Below, piece after piece: positions 55,255 to 63,189 of a stretch of DNA of 64,000 nucleotides. Source of the stretch: Epilithonimonas caeni DSM 17710 (lineage in GTDB: Bacteria > Bacteroidota > Bacteroidia > Flavobacteriales > Weeksellaceae); NCBI RefSeq assembly GCF_000426465.1, contig NZ_AUFK01000014.1, forward strand, positions 310,001-374,000, written 5' to 3'. The notes under the pieces are model-generated. The model ran no database searches and was not told where the DNA came from. It worked only from the letters and a program-made list of their open reading frames with translations. How positions within the stretch are numbered: position 1 is the stretch's first letter; each line of letters opens with the position of its first letter. Made by a program: the position numbers and the translations under genes.

Positions 55255-55370
55255 TACAAAATAAGAAACAATAGTATTTCATTTGATAAGCGTTAGCGCC
55301 TTTGTTTCACTTAAAAAAGCAAAGGAGGATAAAAAAAATCTTTGTCTAGCCTTGCGATAAATTTAAACGT

Positions 55371-56114
55371 ATGTTAGAGATAAAAAACTTACACGCCAAA
55401 ATTGAAGATGGCGCAGAAATTTTAAAAGGAATCAATCTTGAAATAAAACCAGGCGAAGTTCATGCTATTATGGGACCGAACGGCGCAGGAAAATCGACTC
55501 TTTCTTCTGTAATTGCAGGAAAAGAAGATTACGAAGTAACGGAAGGCGAAATTCTTTTCGAAGGAGAAGAAATCGGCGAAGATGCGCCTGAGGAAAGAGC
55601 ACACAAAGGCATTTTCCTTTCTTTCCAATATCCTGTGGAAATCCCTGGGGTTACGGTTACCAATTTCATCAAAGCTGCTCTTAACGAAACCAGAAAGGCC
55701 AACGGACTGGAAGAAATGGGTGCTAAGGAAATGTTGGGATTAATTCGTGAAAACTCTGAGAAATTAGGAATCAGAAAAGATTTCCTTTCCCGTTCATTGA
55801 ACGAAGGTTTCTCTGGAGGAGAGAAAAAAAGAAACGAAATCTTCCAAATGATGATGCTGAACCCAAAATTGGCAATCCTTGACGAAACAGATTCAGGATT
55901 AGATATCGATGCTTTGAGAATCGTTGCTGATGGGGTTAACAAATTTAGAAGCGAAGGCAACGCTGTTCTGTTGATCACGCATTATCAAAGACTTTTAAAT
56001 TATATTCAGCCGGATTTCGTGCACGTTCTGGCAGATGGAAAAATCATAAAAACAGGAGATAAATCCTTAGCACTTGAATTGGAAGAAAAAGGTTACGATT
56101 GGCTTTTGAACTAA
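55371..56114 (+). CDS. sufC: Fe-S assembly ATPase SufC
   Basis: The 247-residue ABC-type ATPase has Walker A GPNGAGKSTL, signature LNEGFSGGEKKRNE, Walker B LAILDETDSGLD and the H-loop region LITHYQRLLNYI. It drives conformational change in SufBCD. It starts 10 bases after the cassette right arm. Confidence 0.96.
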   Translation: MLEIKNLHAKIEDGAEILKGINLEIKPGEVHAIMGPNGAGKSTLSSVIAGKEDYEVTEGEILFEGEEIGEDAPEERAHKGIFLSFQYPVEIPGVTVTNFIKAALNETRKANGLEEMGAKEMLGLIRENSEKLGIRKDFLSRSLNEGFSGGEKKRNEIFQMMMLNPKLAILDETDSGLDIDALRIVADGVNKFRSEGNAVLLITHYQRLLNYIQPDFVHVLADGKIIKTGDKSLALELEEKGYDWLLN

Positions 56115-56163
56115 TTCAAATTTAATTTTAATCTTCTAAACGATGCAAAATCAAACCATTACA

Positions 56164-57471
56164 ATGGCTTTATTTGAACAAACAATAAATCAACATTCAG
56201 ATTTTTTGGAATCGCTTCGTCATTCTTTTTTGAACGAAGAGAGAAAAACCGCACTTCAGAAATTTGAAGAGAAAGGTTTTCCTACCAAAAAAGATGAAGA
56301 ATATAAATACACGAATCTGAAGGAAATCACGGAAAAAGATTACAATTTTTTTCCTTCAGAAGCGCATCATATCACCAAAGAGCAATTGGACGAATTGCAT
56401 CTGGGCGAGGAACATTTTGACTGGATTGTTTTTATCAACGGGAAACTTCACAAAGAATATTCTAACATTTCCATTGAAAATGCAGAATTCCTGACGCTGA
56501 ATGAAGCTCTAAATGATTCAGCAAAAAAGGAAACTTTCAATCAATATTTCAATACGATTGCGAGCAAAGACCTGGCTTTCACCAACCTGAATCTGGCTTA
56601 TTTCAACGAAGGATTTTTCCTGAAAGTTCCCAAGAATATCGTTATCGAAAAACCGATTCACGTCTTTTACATCTCTGACAGTCAGGAAGAAAACACTTTT
56701 TACAACACAAGGAATCTTCTGATTGTAGAAGCTGGAGCAAAAGTAGAAGTAATTGAAAGTCATCACAATTTTGATGAATCTTTTGTTTTCACCAACTCTG
56801 TGACAGAGATTTTCACTTACCAAAATGCAAAAGCTGATTGGCACAAATTGCAGAACGACAGTAATACATCTTACCTTGTGGACCACACATTTGCGAAGCA
56901 GGAAAGAGACAGCTTAACAACTGTGAACACCTTCTCTTTCGGAGGAAAATTGGTTCGTAACAATCTGGATTTTATTCACAACGGCGAGAATATCAACTCG
57001 TTTATGAACGGCATCACGATTATCGGTAAAGACCAACTGGTAGACCACCACACGGCCGTTCATCACAACACGCCAAACTGCGAATCTTACCAGAATTACA
57101 AAGGGATTTTCAAAGACAAATCGCACGGTGTTTTCAACGGAAAAGTATTTGTGAACAAGATTGCTCAGAAAACCAACGCTTATCAGCAGAACAACAATAT
57201 TTTGCTGGACGAAGGCGCAACTATTGACACAAAACCTCAGCTGGAGATTTTCGCAGACGATGTGAAATGTTCGCACGGTTGTACCGTCGGACAGCTGAAC
57301 GAAGACGCAATGTTCTATCTTAGAGCGAGAGGGATTTCCAAGAAAGAAGCCAGAGCATTGTTGCTTTACGCTTTCGCCAACGATGCAATGCAAAATATCG
57401 ATATCGAACCACTGAAAGTAAAAGTTTCCAAACTTCTGGCAGAAAAACTGGAAGTTCAAATGGAATTCTAA
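56164..57471 (+). CDS. sufD: Fe-S assembly protein SufD
   Basis: It has 435 residues from ATG 56164 (MALFEQTINQHS); an in-frame ATG seven codons earlier is possible. SufD marks are DEEYKYTNLKEI near the N-terminus, FIHNGENINSFMNGITII, VDHHTAVHHNTPNCESYQNYKGIF and the C-terminal KCSHGCTVGQLNEDAMFYLRARGI. It pairs with SufB. No sufS or sufE gene follows, so the sulfur donor must be encoded elsewhere. A strong terminator ends the operon. Confidence 0.94.
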   Translation: MALFEQTINQHSDFLESLRHSFLNEERKTALQKFEEKGFPTKKDEEYKYTNLKEITEKDYNFFPSEAHHITKEQLDELHLGEEHFDWIVFINGKLHKEYSNISIENAEFLTLNEALNDSAKKETFNQYFNTIASKDLAFTNLNLAYFNEGFFLKVPKNIVIEKPIHVFYISDSQEENTFYNTRNLLIVEAGAKVEVIESHHNFDESFVFTNSVTEIFTYQNAKADWHKLQNDSNTSYLVDHTFAKQERDSLTTVNTFSFGGKLVRNNLDFIHNGENINSFMNGITIIGKDQLVDHHTAVHHNTPNCESYQNYKGIFKDKSHGVFNGKVFVNKIAQKTNAYQQNNNILLDEGATIDTKPQLEIFADDVKCSHGCTVGQLNEDAMFYLRARGISKKEARALLLYAFANDAMQNIDIEPLKVKVSKLLAEKLEVQMEF

Positions 57472-57476
57472 ATCAA

Positions 57477-57503
57477 ATCGCATCTCTCGGGTGCGATTTT
57501 TTT
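57477..57503 (+). terminator. Intrinsic terminator after sufD
   Basis: ATCGCATC tctcg GGTGCGAT (one G-T wobble) followed by a T-rich run, 6 bases after the sufD stop. Confidence 0.85.
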
Positions 57504-57505
57504 AT

Positions 57506-57602
57506 GGGCGGACATTCGCGCTATCCACTCATACTCCTCACTCGGCGGCTCCACTGCGTTCCGCCGCCTCGTTGCGGGGTAACCGTTACTATCACGGCCG
57601 CA
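57506..57602. repeat. GC-rich intergenic repeat-like block
   Basis: The block starts GGGCGGACATTCGCGCTATCC and ends TTACTATCACGGCCGC. It is far richer in G and C than its AT-rich surroundings and holds a hairpin GGCGGC / GCCGCC (57544-57549 with 57563-57568). No gene is present. It looks like a member of a dispersed family, but the window has only this copy. Confidence 0.55.
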
Positions 57603-57677
57603 GATTCAACTTCTTTTGAAATATTTGTCACTAAATTGTAAATTTGAACCCATATAGAACAAATTTATTTAGCACAA

Positions 57678-58226
57678 ATGAACTACGAAAAAATACAATT
57701 CAACCTCAACGCTTACAAAGAAACCGGCGAAATCCTGGATGCAGCAAGATTCCTAATCCATGAATTCGAATTGGATGATGAGAACTTTTTAGGATTTGGT
57801 TTTCGGGAGGAATTAGAAAAGAACTCGATATTATTGACTGCTAATGGAGAAATCGGAGATATGCAGGAAGTTCTGATTCCAAAAAATCTTTTTGATTTTG
57901 ATTTGACATTAGTTCTTAATATGCTTGCCCACGAAATGTTACACGTCCGCCAGAAATCACCCAAAATGATGATTACGGACAAAAACGAACGCGAATGGCA
58001 GGCTTACTACGAAATGTTATTTCACACCAATTTTCCGCAGATTCCGGAACTTTCGGATTATTACAAGAATTTCTTTGGCGAAAAGGCTTTGATATATTAT
58101 GGAAGAATGGCTGAAGGAAGTGAATTACAACAGAAATATGCTGAACAAAAAGCTGATGTTGAAAAGCTTTTGAAGGAATTAAAAAATCCTGACAACACTT
58201 CAACAATCCTTCGAGACAACGTGTGA
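57678..58226 (+). CDS. Putative zinc metallopeptidase-like protein (HExxH)
   Basis: The 182-residue protein contains HEMLH (85-89) in MLAHEMLHVRQK followed by EREWQAYYE, where a third ligand glutamate could lie. There is no signal peptide or membrane helix. The last eight codons (STILRDNV and stop) lie in a diverged copy of the TTCGAC...TGACA repeat, so the C-terminus may have been replaced. Otherwise unrecognised. Confidence 0.72.
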   Translation: MNYEKIQFNLNAYKETGEILDAARFLIHEFELDDENFLGFGFREELEKNSILLTANGEIGDMQEVLIPKNLFDFDLTLVLNMLAHEMLHVRQKSPKMMITDKNEREWQAYYEMLFHTNFPQIPELSDYYKNFFGEKALIYYGRMAEGSELQQKYAEQKADVEKLLKELKNPDNTSTILRDNV

Positions 58227-58251
58227 CATCTCTAATACAATAATATAGCCG

Positions 58252-58277
58252 TGTCAGGCTGAGCCTGTCGAAGCCTT
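58252..58277. repeat. TTCGACAAGCTCAG-family repeat
   Basis: TGTCAGGCTGAGCCTGTCGA and its continuation form a copy in inverse orientation to the partial copy (58206-58228) at the end of the preceding gene. It lies 14 bases before csaA. Confidence 0.65.
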
Positions 58278-58290
58278 AAAATATTTAACA

Positions 58291-58635
58291 ATGACAAAAC
58301 CTGAAATATCCTGGAGTGATTTTGAGAAAATCGACATCAGAGTCGGAACCATCATTTCTGTGAATGATTTTGAAAAAGCCAGAAATCCTTCTTATCAACT
58401 GGAAATCGATTTTGGAGATCTAGGCATTAGAAAATCTTCTGCTCAAATCACAACTTTATATTCGAAAGAAGAATTGATAGGAAAACAGATTCTCGCTGTT
58501 GTGAATTTCCCGAAGAAACAAATCGCCAATTTCTTTAGTGAATGCCTTGTTCTTGGTGTCTATGGCGAAAATAAAAGTGAAGTAACTTTGTTAAGTCCGA
58601 GTTTGCCTGTGAAGAACGGATTGGAAGTCGGGTGA
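58291..58635 (+). CDS. csaA: tRNA-binding / CsaA-like protein
   Basis: This 114-residue OB-fold protein starts MTKPEISWSDFEKIDIRVGTIISV. It contains KIDIRVGTI, YQLEIDFGDLGIRKSSAQIT and QILAVVNFPKKQIANFFSECLVLG, the pattern of CsaA/EMAP-II-like tRNA-binding proteins. CsaA has been described as a tRNA-binding protein and chaperone in Bacillus. The length is normal. It is convergent with the DUF1801 gene. Confidence 0.9.
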   Translation: MTKPEISWSDFEKIDIRVGTIISVNDFEKARNPSYQLEIDFGDLGIRKSSAQITTLYSKEELIGKQILAVVNFPKKQIANFFSECLVLGVYGENKSEVTLLSPSLPVKNGLEVG

Positions 58636-58657
58636 AATTCACTTAAAAATCAAAAAT

Positions 58658-59002
58658 TTATTTGATATAAGGTTTAACCTCATCAAGAATATCAAAAATC
58701 AATTCCATTGGTAAATCTTCTTCCATATCCAGAAGTAAGATTTTAAATTTTTTCCTGCCTTCAGATAAGAGCTTGGGATAATCCAATCTATCGCCGTGAT
58801 AAAAGCTGAGATAATGTTTCTGATGTTGTTTACTATAATAGAAATAGCAGAGCATCTTCTTTTTATATTTCAAAAAAGGAAGTCCAAAGCTGAAAGTTTC
58901 GGTAATCAGTTCATCAGAATTTAGAATCTTTTCCCGGATAAACAGAAGTGCACTCCTCGCAGGCTCATCGATCCGGTAAAAATATTCCTGAATTGGATTC
59001 AT
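58658..59002 (-). CDS. DUF1801 (YdhG-like) protein
   Basis: The 114-residue protein starts MNPIQEYFYRIDEPARSALLFIREKIL and has ETFSFGLPFLKYKKKMLCYFYYSKQHQKHYLSFYHGDRL. The YdhG/DUF1801 family is of unclear function, with some members tied to iron transport. Its ATG overlaps the stop of the exporter gene by one base, so it is translated with it. Confidence 0.83.
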   Translation of the reverse strand: MNPIQEYFYRIDEPARSALLFIREKILNSDELITETFSFGLPFLKYKKKMLCYFYYSKQHQKHYLSFYHGDRLDYPKLLSEGRKKFKILLLDMEEDLPMELIFDILDEVKPYIK

Positions 59003-60840
59003 TAATCAAAATTCTGAAGCTCAACCAACTTTCTGTAAGTGCCGTCTTTTTCCATCAATTCCTGATGAGAACCTTGCTCTACAATATCGCCTTTCTCCAT
59101 CACGACAATATGGTCAGCTTTCTGGATCGTGGATAATCTGTGTGCAATCACCAAAGATGTCCTGTTCATCATCATCTTTTCCAAAGCGTCCTGAACATAT
59201 CTTTCGGATTCAGTATCCAAAGCAGAAGTCGCTTCGTCAAGAATCATAATTGGTGGATTTTTCAAAACTGCCCTTGCAATGGAAACACGCTGTTTCTGTC
59301 CACCGGAAAGTTTGTTTCCGTCGTCTCCGATATTGGTATGATAGCCTTCCGGAAGCTGTGAAATAAAATCGTGAGCATTGGCAATTTTAGCCGATTCTAT
59401 AATTTGTTCTTCGGTTGCATCGGGATTTCCCATCAGGATATTATTGTAAACCGAGTCATTGAACAAAACAGATTCCTGAGTTACCATTCCCAACAATTTG
59501 CGATAATCCGTCAGTTTCAGATTTTTGATATTATGTCCGTCAATCAGGATTTCGCCTTCGGAAACGTCGTAGAATCTGGCCAATAGATTAGCAATTGTTG
59601 TTTTTCCACTTCCGGATTGTCCAACTAACGCCACAGTCTTCCCTTTTGGCAGATCGATGGAGAAATTTTTCAGAATCAGATTAGATTTCTCGTAATAGAA
59701 CCCAATATTTTTGAATTCAATTTTATCCTTTAATTCAGAAATTGGTGTCGGATTAGGGATTTCATCAACTTTCAGATTGTAATCCAAAACTTCGGAAACC
59801 CTTTCCAGACTCGCCATTCCACCCTGGATATTAGAAACTGCATTTGACAACCGTTTTGCCGGATCTAAAATCTGGAAGAAAACTGCAATAAATGCTAAAA
59901 AAGTCGCAGGATCACGGTTGGTTCCGTTGATGATCTCTGTTCCGGCGTACCAAGTGATCAACAACATCGTCACAGAACCCAGAAACTCACTCATTGGAGA
60001 AGCCAATTCCCGCCTTCTGCTCATCGATATGGCATGATGTTGCCACTGACTTGTGGTTTTATTAAAACGATTTTTCAGAATTTTATCCGCATTGAAAATC
60101 TTGATCACTTTTGAAGATTTCAAGGTTTCATCAACCAAAGAGAAAAGATTCCCTAATTCTTCCTGTGCATTTTTAGCCTGTTTTTTCAAACTTTTTCCAA
60201 CCCAGGAAATGATCCATCCCATAATCGGGAAAACGACCAATGAAAACAAGGTCAATTTTGGAGAAAGCAGAAACAACGCAGTCAATGATGAAATAATCAT
60301 AAACGGCGAGTTCACAATATCCACCAGAGAACCCATAATTCCGCTTTCTACACCACCGATATCGTTGGATATCCTGGACATCATATCACCTTTTCTTTGT
60401 TCCGTGAAAAAAGAAACCGGCAATTTCAGAAACTTGTCGTACATCGCCGTTCTCAAATCTCTTGTGATACCAACTCGATAATTAACCAGCAAATAAGAGC
60501 CAATATAACGGAAGATATTCCTCAATAGAAAAGCAAAAGCCGTCATGCAGCAGAGAATCGCAAGAACTTTGATCCCGCCATGTTCATTAATATTGACTTG
60601 AATTGTATAATATGCCCAATCTTTCACATAGGAAAAATAATCCGCCAGTCTACCATTCCAAACCGGCGCTTTTGTAGTGTCGATCTCATCAGAAGTTCCG
60701 AACATTATGCTGAGAATCGGAAGCAATGTCCCTATGGAAAAGATTTGCAACAGCGAGTAAAGAATGTTAAAAAACATACTTCCCCAAAGGTATTTCTGAT
60801 GCGGTTTTGCAAAACCTAAAATTCGTTGGTATGGTTTCAT
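59002..60840 (-). CDS. ABC exporter (MsbA/lipid-type, fused membrane and ATPase domains)
   Basis: The 612-residue protein has a membrane domain with about six helices (to about 330) and an ATPase domain with Walker A GQSGSGKTTIAN, signature LSGGQKQR, Walker B IMILDEATSALD and H-loop VIAHRLST. The layout matches MsbA and multidrug exporters. The substrate is unknown. It is the promoter-proximal gene of a pair with DUF1801. Confidence 0.93.
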   Translation of the reverse strand: MKPYQRILGFAKPHQKYLWGSMFFNILYSLLQIFSIGTLLPILSIMFGTSDEIDTTKAPVWNGRLADYFSYVKDWAYYTIQVNINEHGGIKVLAILCCMTAFAFLLRNIFRYIGSYLLVNYRVGITRDLRTAMYDKFLKLPVSFFTEQRKGDMMSRISNDIGGVESGIMGSLVDIVNSPFMIISSLTALFLLSPKLTLFSLVVFPIMGWIISWVGKSLKKQAKNAQEELGNLFSLVDETLKSSKVIKIFNADKILKNRFNKTTSQWQHHAISMSRRRELASPMSEFLGSVTMLLITWYAGTEIINGTNRDPATFLAFIAVFFQILDPAKRLSNAVSNIQGGMASLERVSEVLDYNLKVDEIPNPTPISELKDKIEFKNIGFYYEKSNLILKNFSIDLPKGKTVALVGQSGSGKTTIANLLARFYDVSEGEILIDGHNIKNLKLTDYRKLLGMVTQESVLFNDSVYNNILMGNPDATEEQIIESAKIANAHDFISQLPEGYHTNIGDDGNKLSGGQKQRVSIARAVLKNPPIMILDEATSALDTESERYVQDALEKMMMNRTSLVIAHRLSTIQKADHIVVMEKGDIVEQGSHQELMEKDGTYRKLVELQNFD

Positions 60841-60974
60841 TAAGAAAAATTGAAAGGCAAAAATACGGAAAATAAATAGCTTGCAATAGATGAAAGAAAA
60901 TAGATAAAAGATAAAAGACTCACAATCATTATATTTTATCTATAAAACACTTCTTTCTACTACTTGTCAAGACG

Positions 60975-61901
60975 TTAGAAATCGTATTTTACCTTATCGT
61001 TATACTTCGGCTGGAAGTTCTTGGTATCGAATTTTTCAATCGTTTTAGCGAAATTATTGATAATGTTGGTCAGATTGTCTGCATCTACAATATTGATATC
61101 ATCATTCACAGCGTGGTAATGAAAAGCTTTGTTCATATCAACTGTCGAGATAGAATGTGCAATAATCTTTCTTTTTACAAAATTCACATTATCAGACCTA
61201 TAGAATAATTGCTGGCCTTGATATGGGTCTGGATAAACCTTTAAACCATTGACTGCGTTTGCATTGATCAATTCATCAAAATCAGAAAGCTCATCGCCTG
61301 TCATAAAAACTGCATTTTTCCCGAACTGAGATTCCGTTGCCAGCATTTCGAAATTGAAGAGCGCTTTGATATTATTGAAAACAGGATTAAGATTTTGATT
61401 TTCAGATAATGCTTTTGAACCAATCAATCCGATCTCTTCCGCATTGAAAGCCATAAAAACCATTGAATAATCTGTCTTTTTATCTTTAAAATAATCAGCC
61501 AGGCCAATCACTGTAGAAACTCCGCTTGCATCGTCATCAGCTCCGTTGTAGATATTATCTCCTTCCTTGTCATTAGTTCCAATGTGGTCAAAATGTGCTG
61601 AAAAAGCCAAACTCTGTTCTGATTTTCCTTTTTTGATTCCACAAACATTGTAACCTTTTTGTCCTTTGTACTCGAAAGGAACCAGGTAAGAATCTCCGAA
61701 GCAGTAACCCAGGCTATTTTTTTTGAATTCCTGAGCGATGTATTCCGCAGCTTTATCATTTTCAGGCGTTCCGAATTTCCTGCCTTTCATTTCATCAGAA
61801 GCTAAAGTTGAGACGATACCGACAACTCTTTCTTTGGAAATATCCTGAGCAAAAGACAGAAACGATCGGGCAATTAAAACAATGGAGATTACTTTTTTCA
61901 T
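60975..61901 (-). CDS. M28-family metallopeptidase, secreted
   Basis: The 308-residue protein has a signal peptide (MKKVISIVLIARSFLSFA). Zinc-ligand motifs are visible: FSAHFDHIGT, GADDDASGVSTV and NAEEIGLIGS, with a late histidine near KAFHYHAVNDDINIV. This is an aminopeptidase-type peptidase without PA domain. It would act in the periplasm or outside. It is a single gene. Confidence 0.92.
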   Translation of the reverse strand: MKKVISIVLIARSFLSFAQDISKERVVGIVSTLASDEMKGRKFGTPENDKAAEYIAQEFKKNSLGYCFGDSYLVPFEYKGQKGYNVCGIKKGKSEQSLAFSAHFDHIGTNDKEGDNIYNGADDDASGVSTVIGLADYFKDKKTDYSMVFMAFNAEEIGLIGSKALSENQNLNPVFNNIKALFNFEMLATESQFGKNAVFMTGDELSDFDELINANAVNGLKVYPDPYQGQQLFYRSDNVNFVKRKIIAHSISTVDMNKAFHYHAVNDDINIVDADNLTNIINNFAKTIEKFDTKNFQPKYNDKVKYDF

Positions 61902-61961
61902 AGTTCAGATTTATTAATTAAGTATTATAAGTCCCTTTTTTATCCAAATTGTTACCAATAA

Positions 61962-62540
61962 TCAAACATAAAGGTAATATCGTTTATAAATAAAGAAAAT
62001 CTCGAACAAAATGAAAAATAATAAAACGCCTGCATAATAGATATTCTTTTTTGAATTAATGAAAACCAGTGCAAAGCTTAGCGGAATATGTGTTATCATC
62101 CGTATTCCATATAATGGCATTAGCGAGTCCAGATAATCTTTTCCCTTATATAGTGTATCTACAAGGTCTAGGCAAAACATTATCCCAAGGAAAGCAAAAA
62201 GCCATTTTCTTCGGGAGAAAAAATAATTTTTGTAATCATTGCCATAATCTTTCACATCTGTCGGATAAAGCAATGTACAAAGGACAAAAAACAAAATGAT
62301 GTAACCAATAATGAAGATATATTGTGTAAAGGTCCAGGACGTAATGGCTCTAAGACGGTATTCCCACCACCAGAAATGGATCATCAAAATAAAAACATAC
62401 AGAACCAATAACAGATGTAACCAAAATGGTTTGTTCCTCCCGGGATGCTGTATGAATCTCACGCTTCCATTCAACAACGTTCCGATTCCCAGACTCAGGA
62501 TAATGCTGATGATTGTTTTTAAATGATTGAATGTGTCCAC
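61962..62540 (-). CDS. Multi-pass membrane protein, unknown
   Basis: The 192-residue protein starts with GTG (MDTFNHLKTIISIILSLGIG) and has about six helices. It contains LHLLLVLYVFILMIHFWWWEYRL and KNYFFSRRKWLFAFLGIMFCLD. I know no family. It reads in the same direction as the M28 peptidase gene, 60 bases away. Confidence 0.75.
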   Translation of the reverse strand: MDTFNHLKTIISIILSLGIGTLLNGSVRFIQHPGRNKPFWLHLLLVLYVFILMIHFWWWEYRLRAITSWTFTQYIFIIGYIILFFVLCTLLYPTDVKDYGNDYKNYFFSRRKWLFAFLGIMFCLDLVDTLYKGKDYLDSLMPLYGIRMITHIPLSFALVFINSKKNIYYAGVLLFFILFEIFFIYKRYYLYV

Positions 62541-62576
62541 GCTACCAATCTTTTACACAAATCTATCAAAATAAAA

Positions 62577-62601
62577 AACAGCTTCCAAAAAGGAAGCTGT
62601 T
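62577..62601 (-). terminator. Intrinsic terminator after DUF4293 gene
   Basis: AACAGCTTCC aaaaa GGAAGCTGTT with a T run on the minus strand, 26 bases after the DUF4293 stop. Confidence 0.9.
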
Positions 62602-62626
62602 CTCACTCAAAAAAATCGTCGTAAGC

Positions 62627-63016
62627 CTATCGAAGTCTGTCCACAGATTTTACGAGCCTCTCATCTTTTCTGATGTAAACATTTGCCAAAAGCAAACATA
62701 TCATCGAGATGAATGGGAAAATCGGCTCAATACCCTTCTCAGGAAACTGAATTCCTCCGGATAAATTTAGTAACCAGTAAATCAAAAGACCAACCAACAA
62801 AGCGTTTATAATAAGGCTGATGTTGTTCAGCAATATTTGTCTTTTCCTGTTTTTGAAACTAAAAATACTCAATACCCCGAATAATATTAAAATCACCGTC
62901 GAAGCATTGATCGTCAAATATTTTCCAAGGATATCAAAATCCTGTGCGGTAATGTTAAGGAAGACACTTCCCAAAACGGCTAAAAATATCCAGACAGTTT
63001 GTATTCTTTGTAACAT
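62627..63016 (-). CDS. DUF4293 membrane protein
   Basis: The 129-residue protein has four hydrophobic helices and starts MLQRIQTVWIFLAVLGSVF. The charged ends (FKNRKRQILLNN and VYIRKDERLVKSVDRLR) are typical of DUF4293, which sits beside rho in many Flavobacteriia. Function unknown. It diverges from rho. Confidence 0.87.
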   Translation of the reverse strand: MLQRIQTVWIFLAVLGSVFLNITAQDFDILGKYLTINASTVILILFGVLSIFSFKNRKRQILLNNISLIINALLVGLLIYWLLNLSGGIQFPEKGIEPIFPFISMICLLLANVYIRKDERLVKSVDRLR

Positions 63017-63073
63017 ATTTATTATAAATCCTTTATAAAAAAGGTTAAAATAGATTGCAAAAATAAAATAATT

Positions 63074-63104
63074 TTTGCGTAATTCAAAAATTAATGTAGA
63101 TTTG
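63074..63104 (+). promoter_or_regulatory. Promoter of rho
   Basis: TTTG (63074-63077), 19 bases, TAGATTTG (63097-63104) matches the Bacteroidota promoter. The leader would be about 80 bases long and contains a 13-codon open frame. Confidence 0.65.
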
Positions 63105-63125
63105 CATTGTAATCACTCAATAAAA

Positions 63126-63167
63126 ATGGTAACCTCCTGGTTTTCATTCTTACTTATACACAAATAA
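63126..63167 (+). other. Candidate short leader ORF upstream of rho
   Basis: An ATG after an A-rich stretch (AATAAAAATG) opens 13 codons, MVTSWFSFLLIHK, ending TAA 22 bases before the rho ATG. It could be a leader peptide gene or chance. Confidence 0.25.
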
Positions 63168-63189
63168 AAATTACCTTTTACGTATTTAT

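Larger units (their letters stand above)
54727..55360. mobile_element. GxxExxY cassette bounded by 29-bp inverted repeats
   Basis: The left arm (54727-54755) and right arm (55332-55360) are inverse copies, 28 of 29 bases, beginning TTATCGCAAGG and ending TAGACAAAGATTTTTTT; the middle base differs. The interior holds one gene, its own promoter and a small CCTTTG/CAAAGG inverted pair. The unit occupies nearly all of the sufB-sufC gap. No target-site duplication was clear. The arms resemble the AACGCAAAG repeats at 16.5-16.7 kb. Confidence 0.7.
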
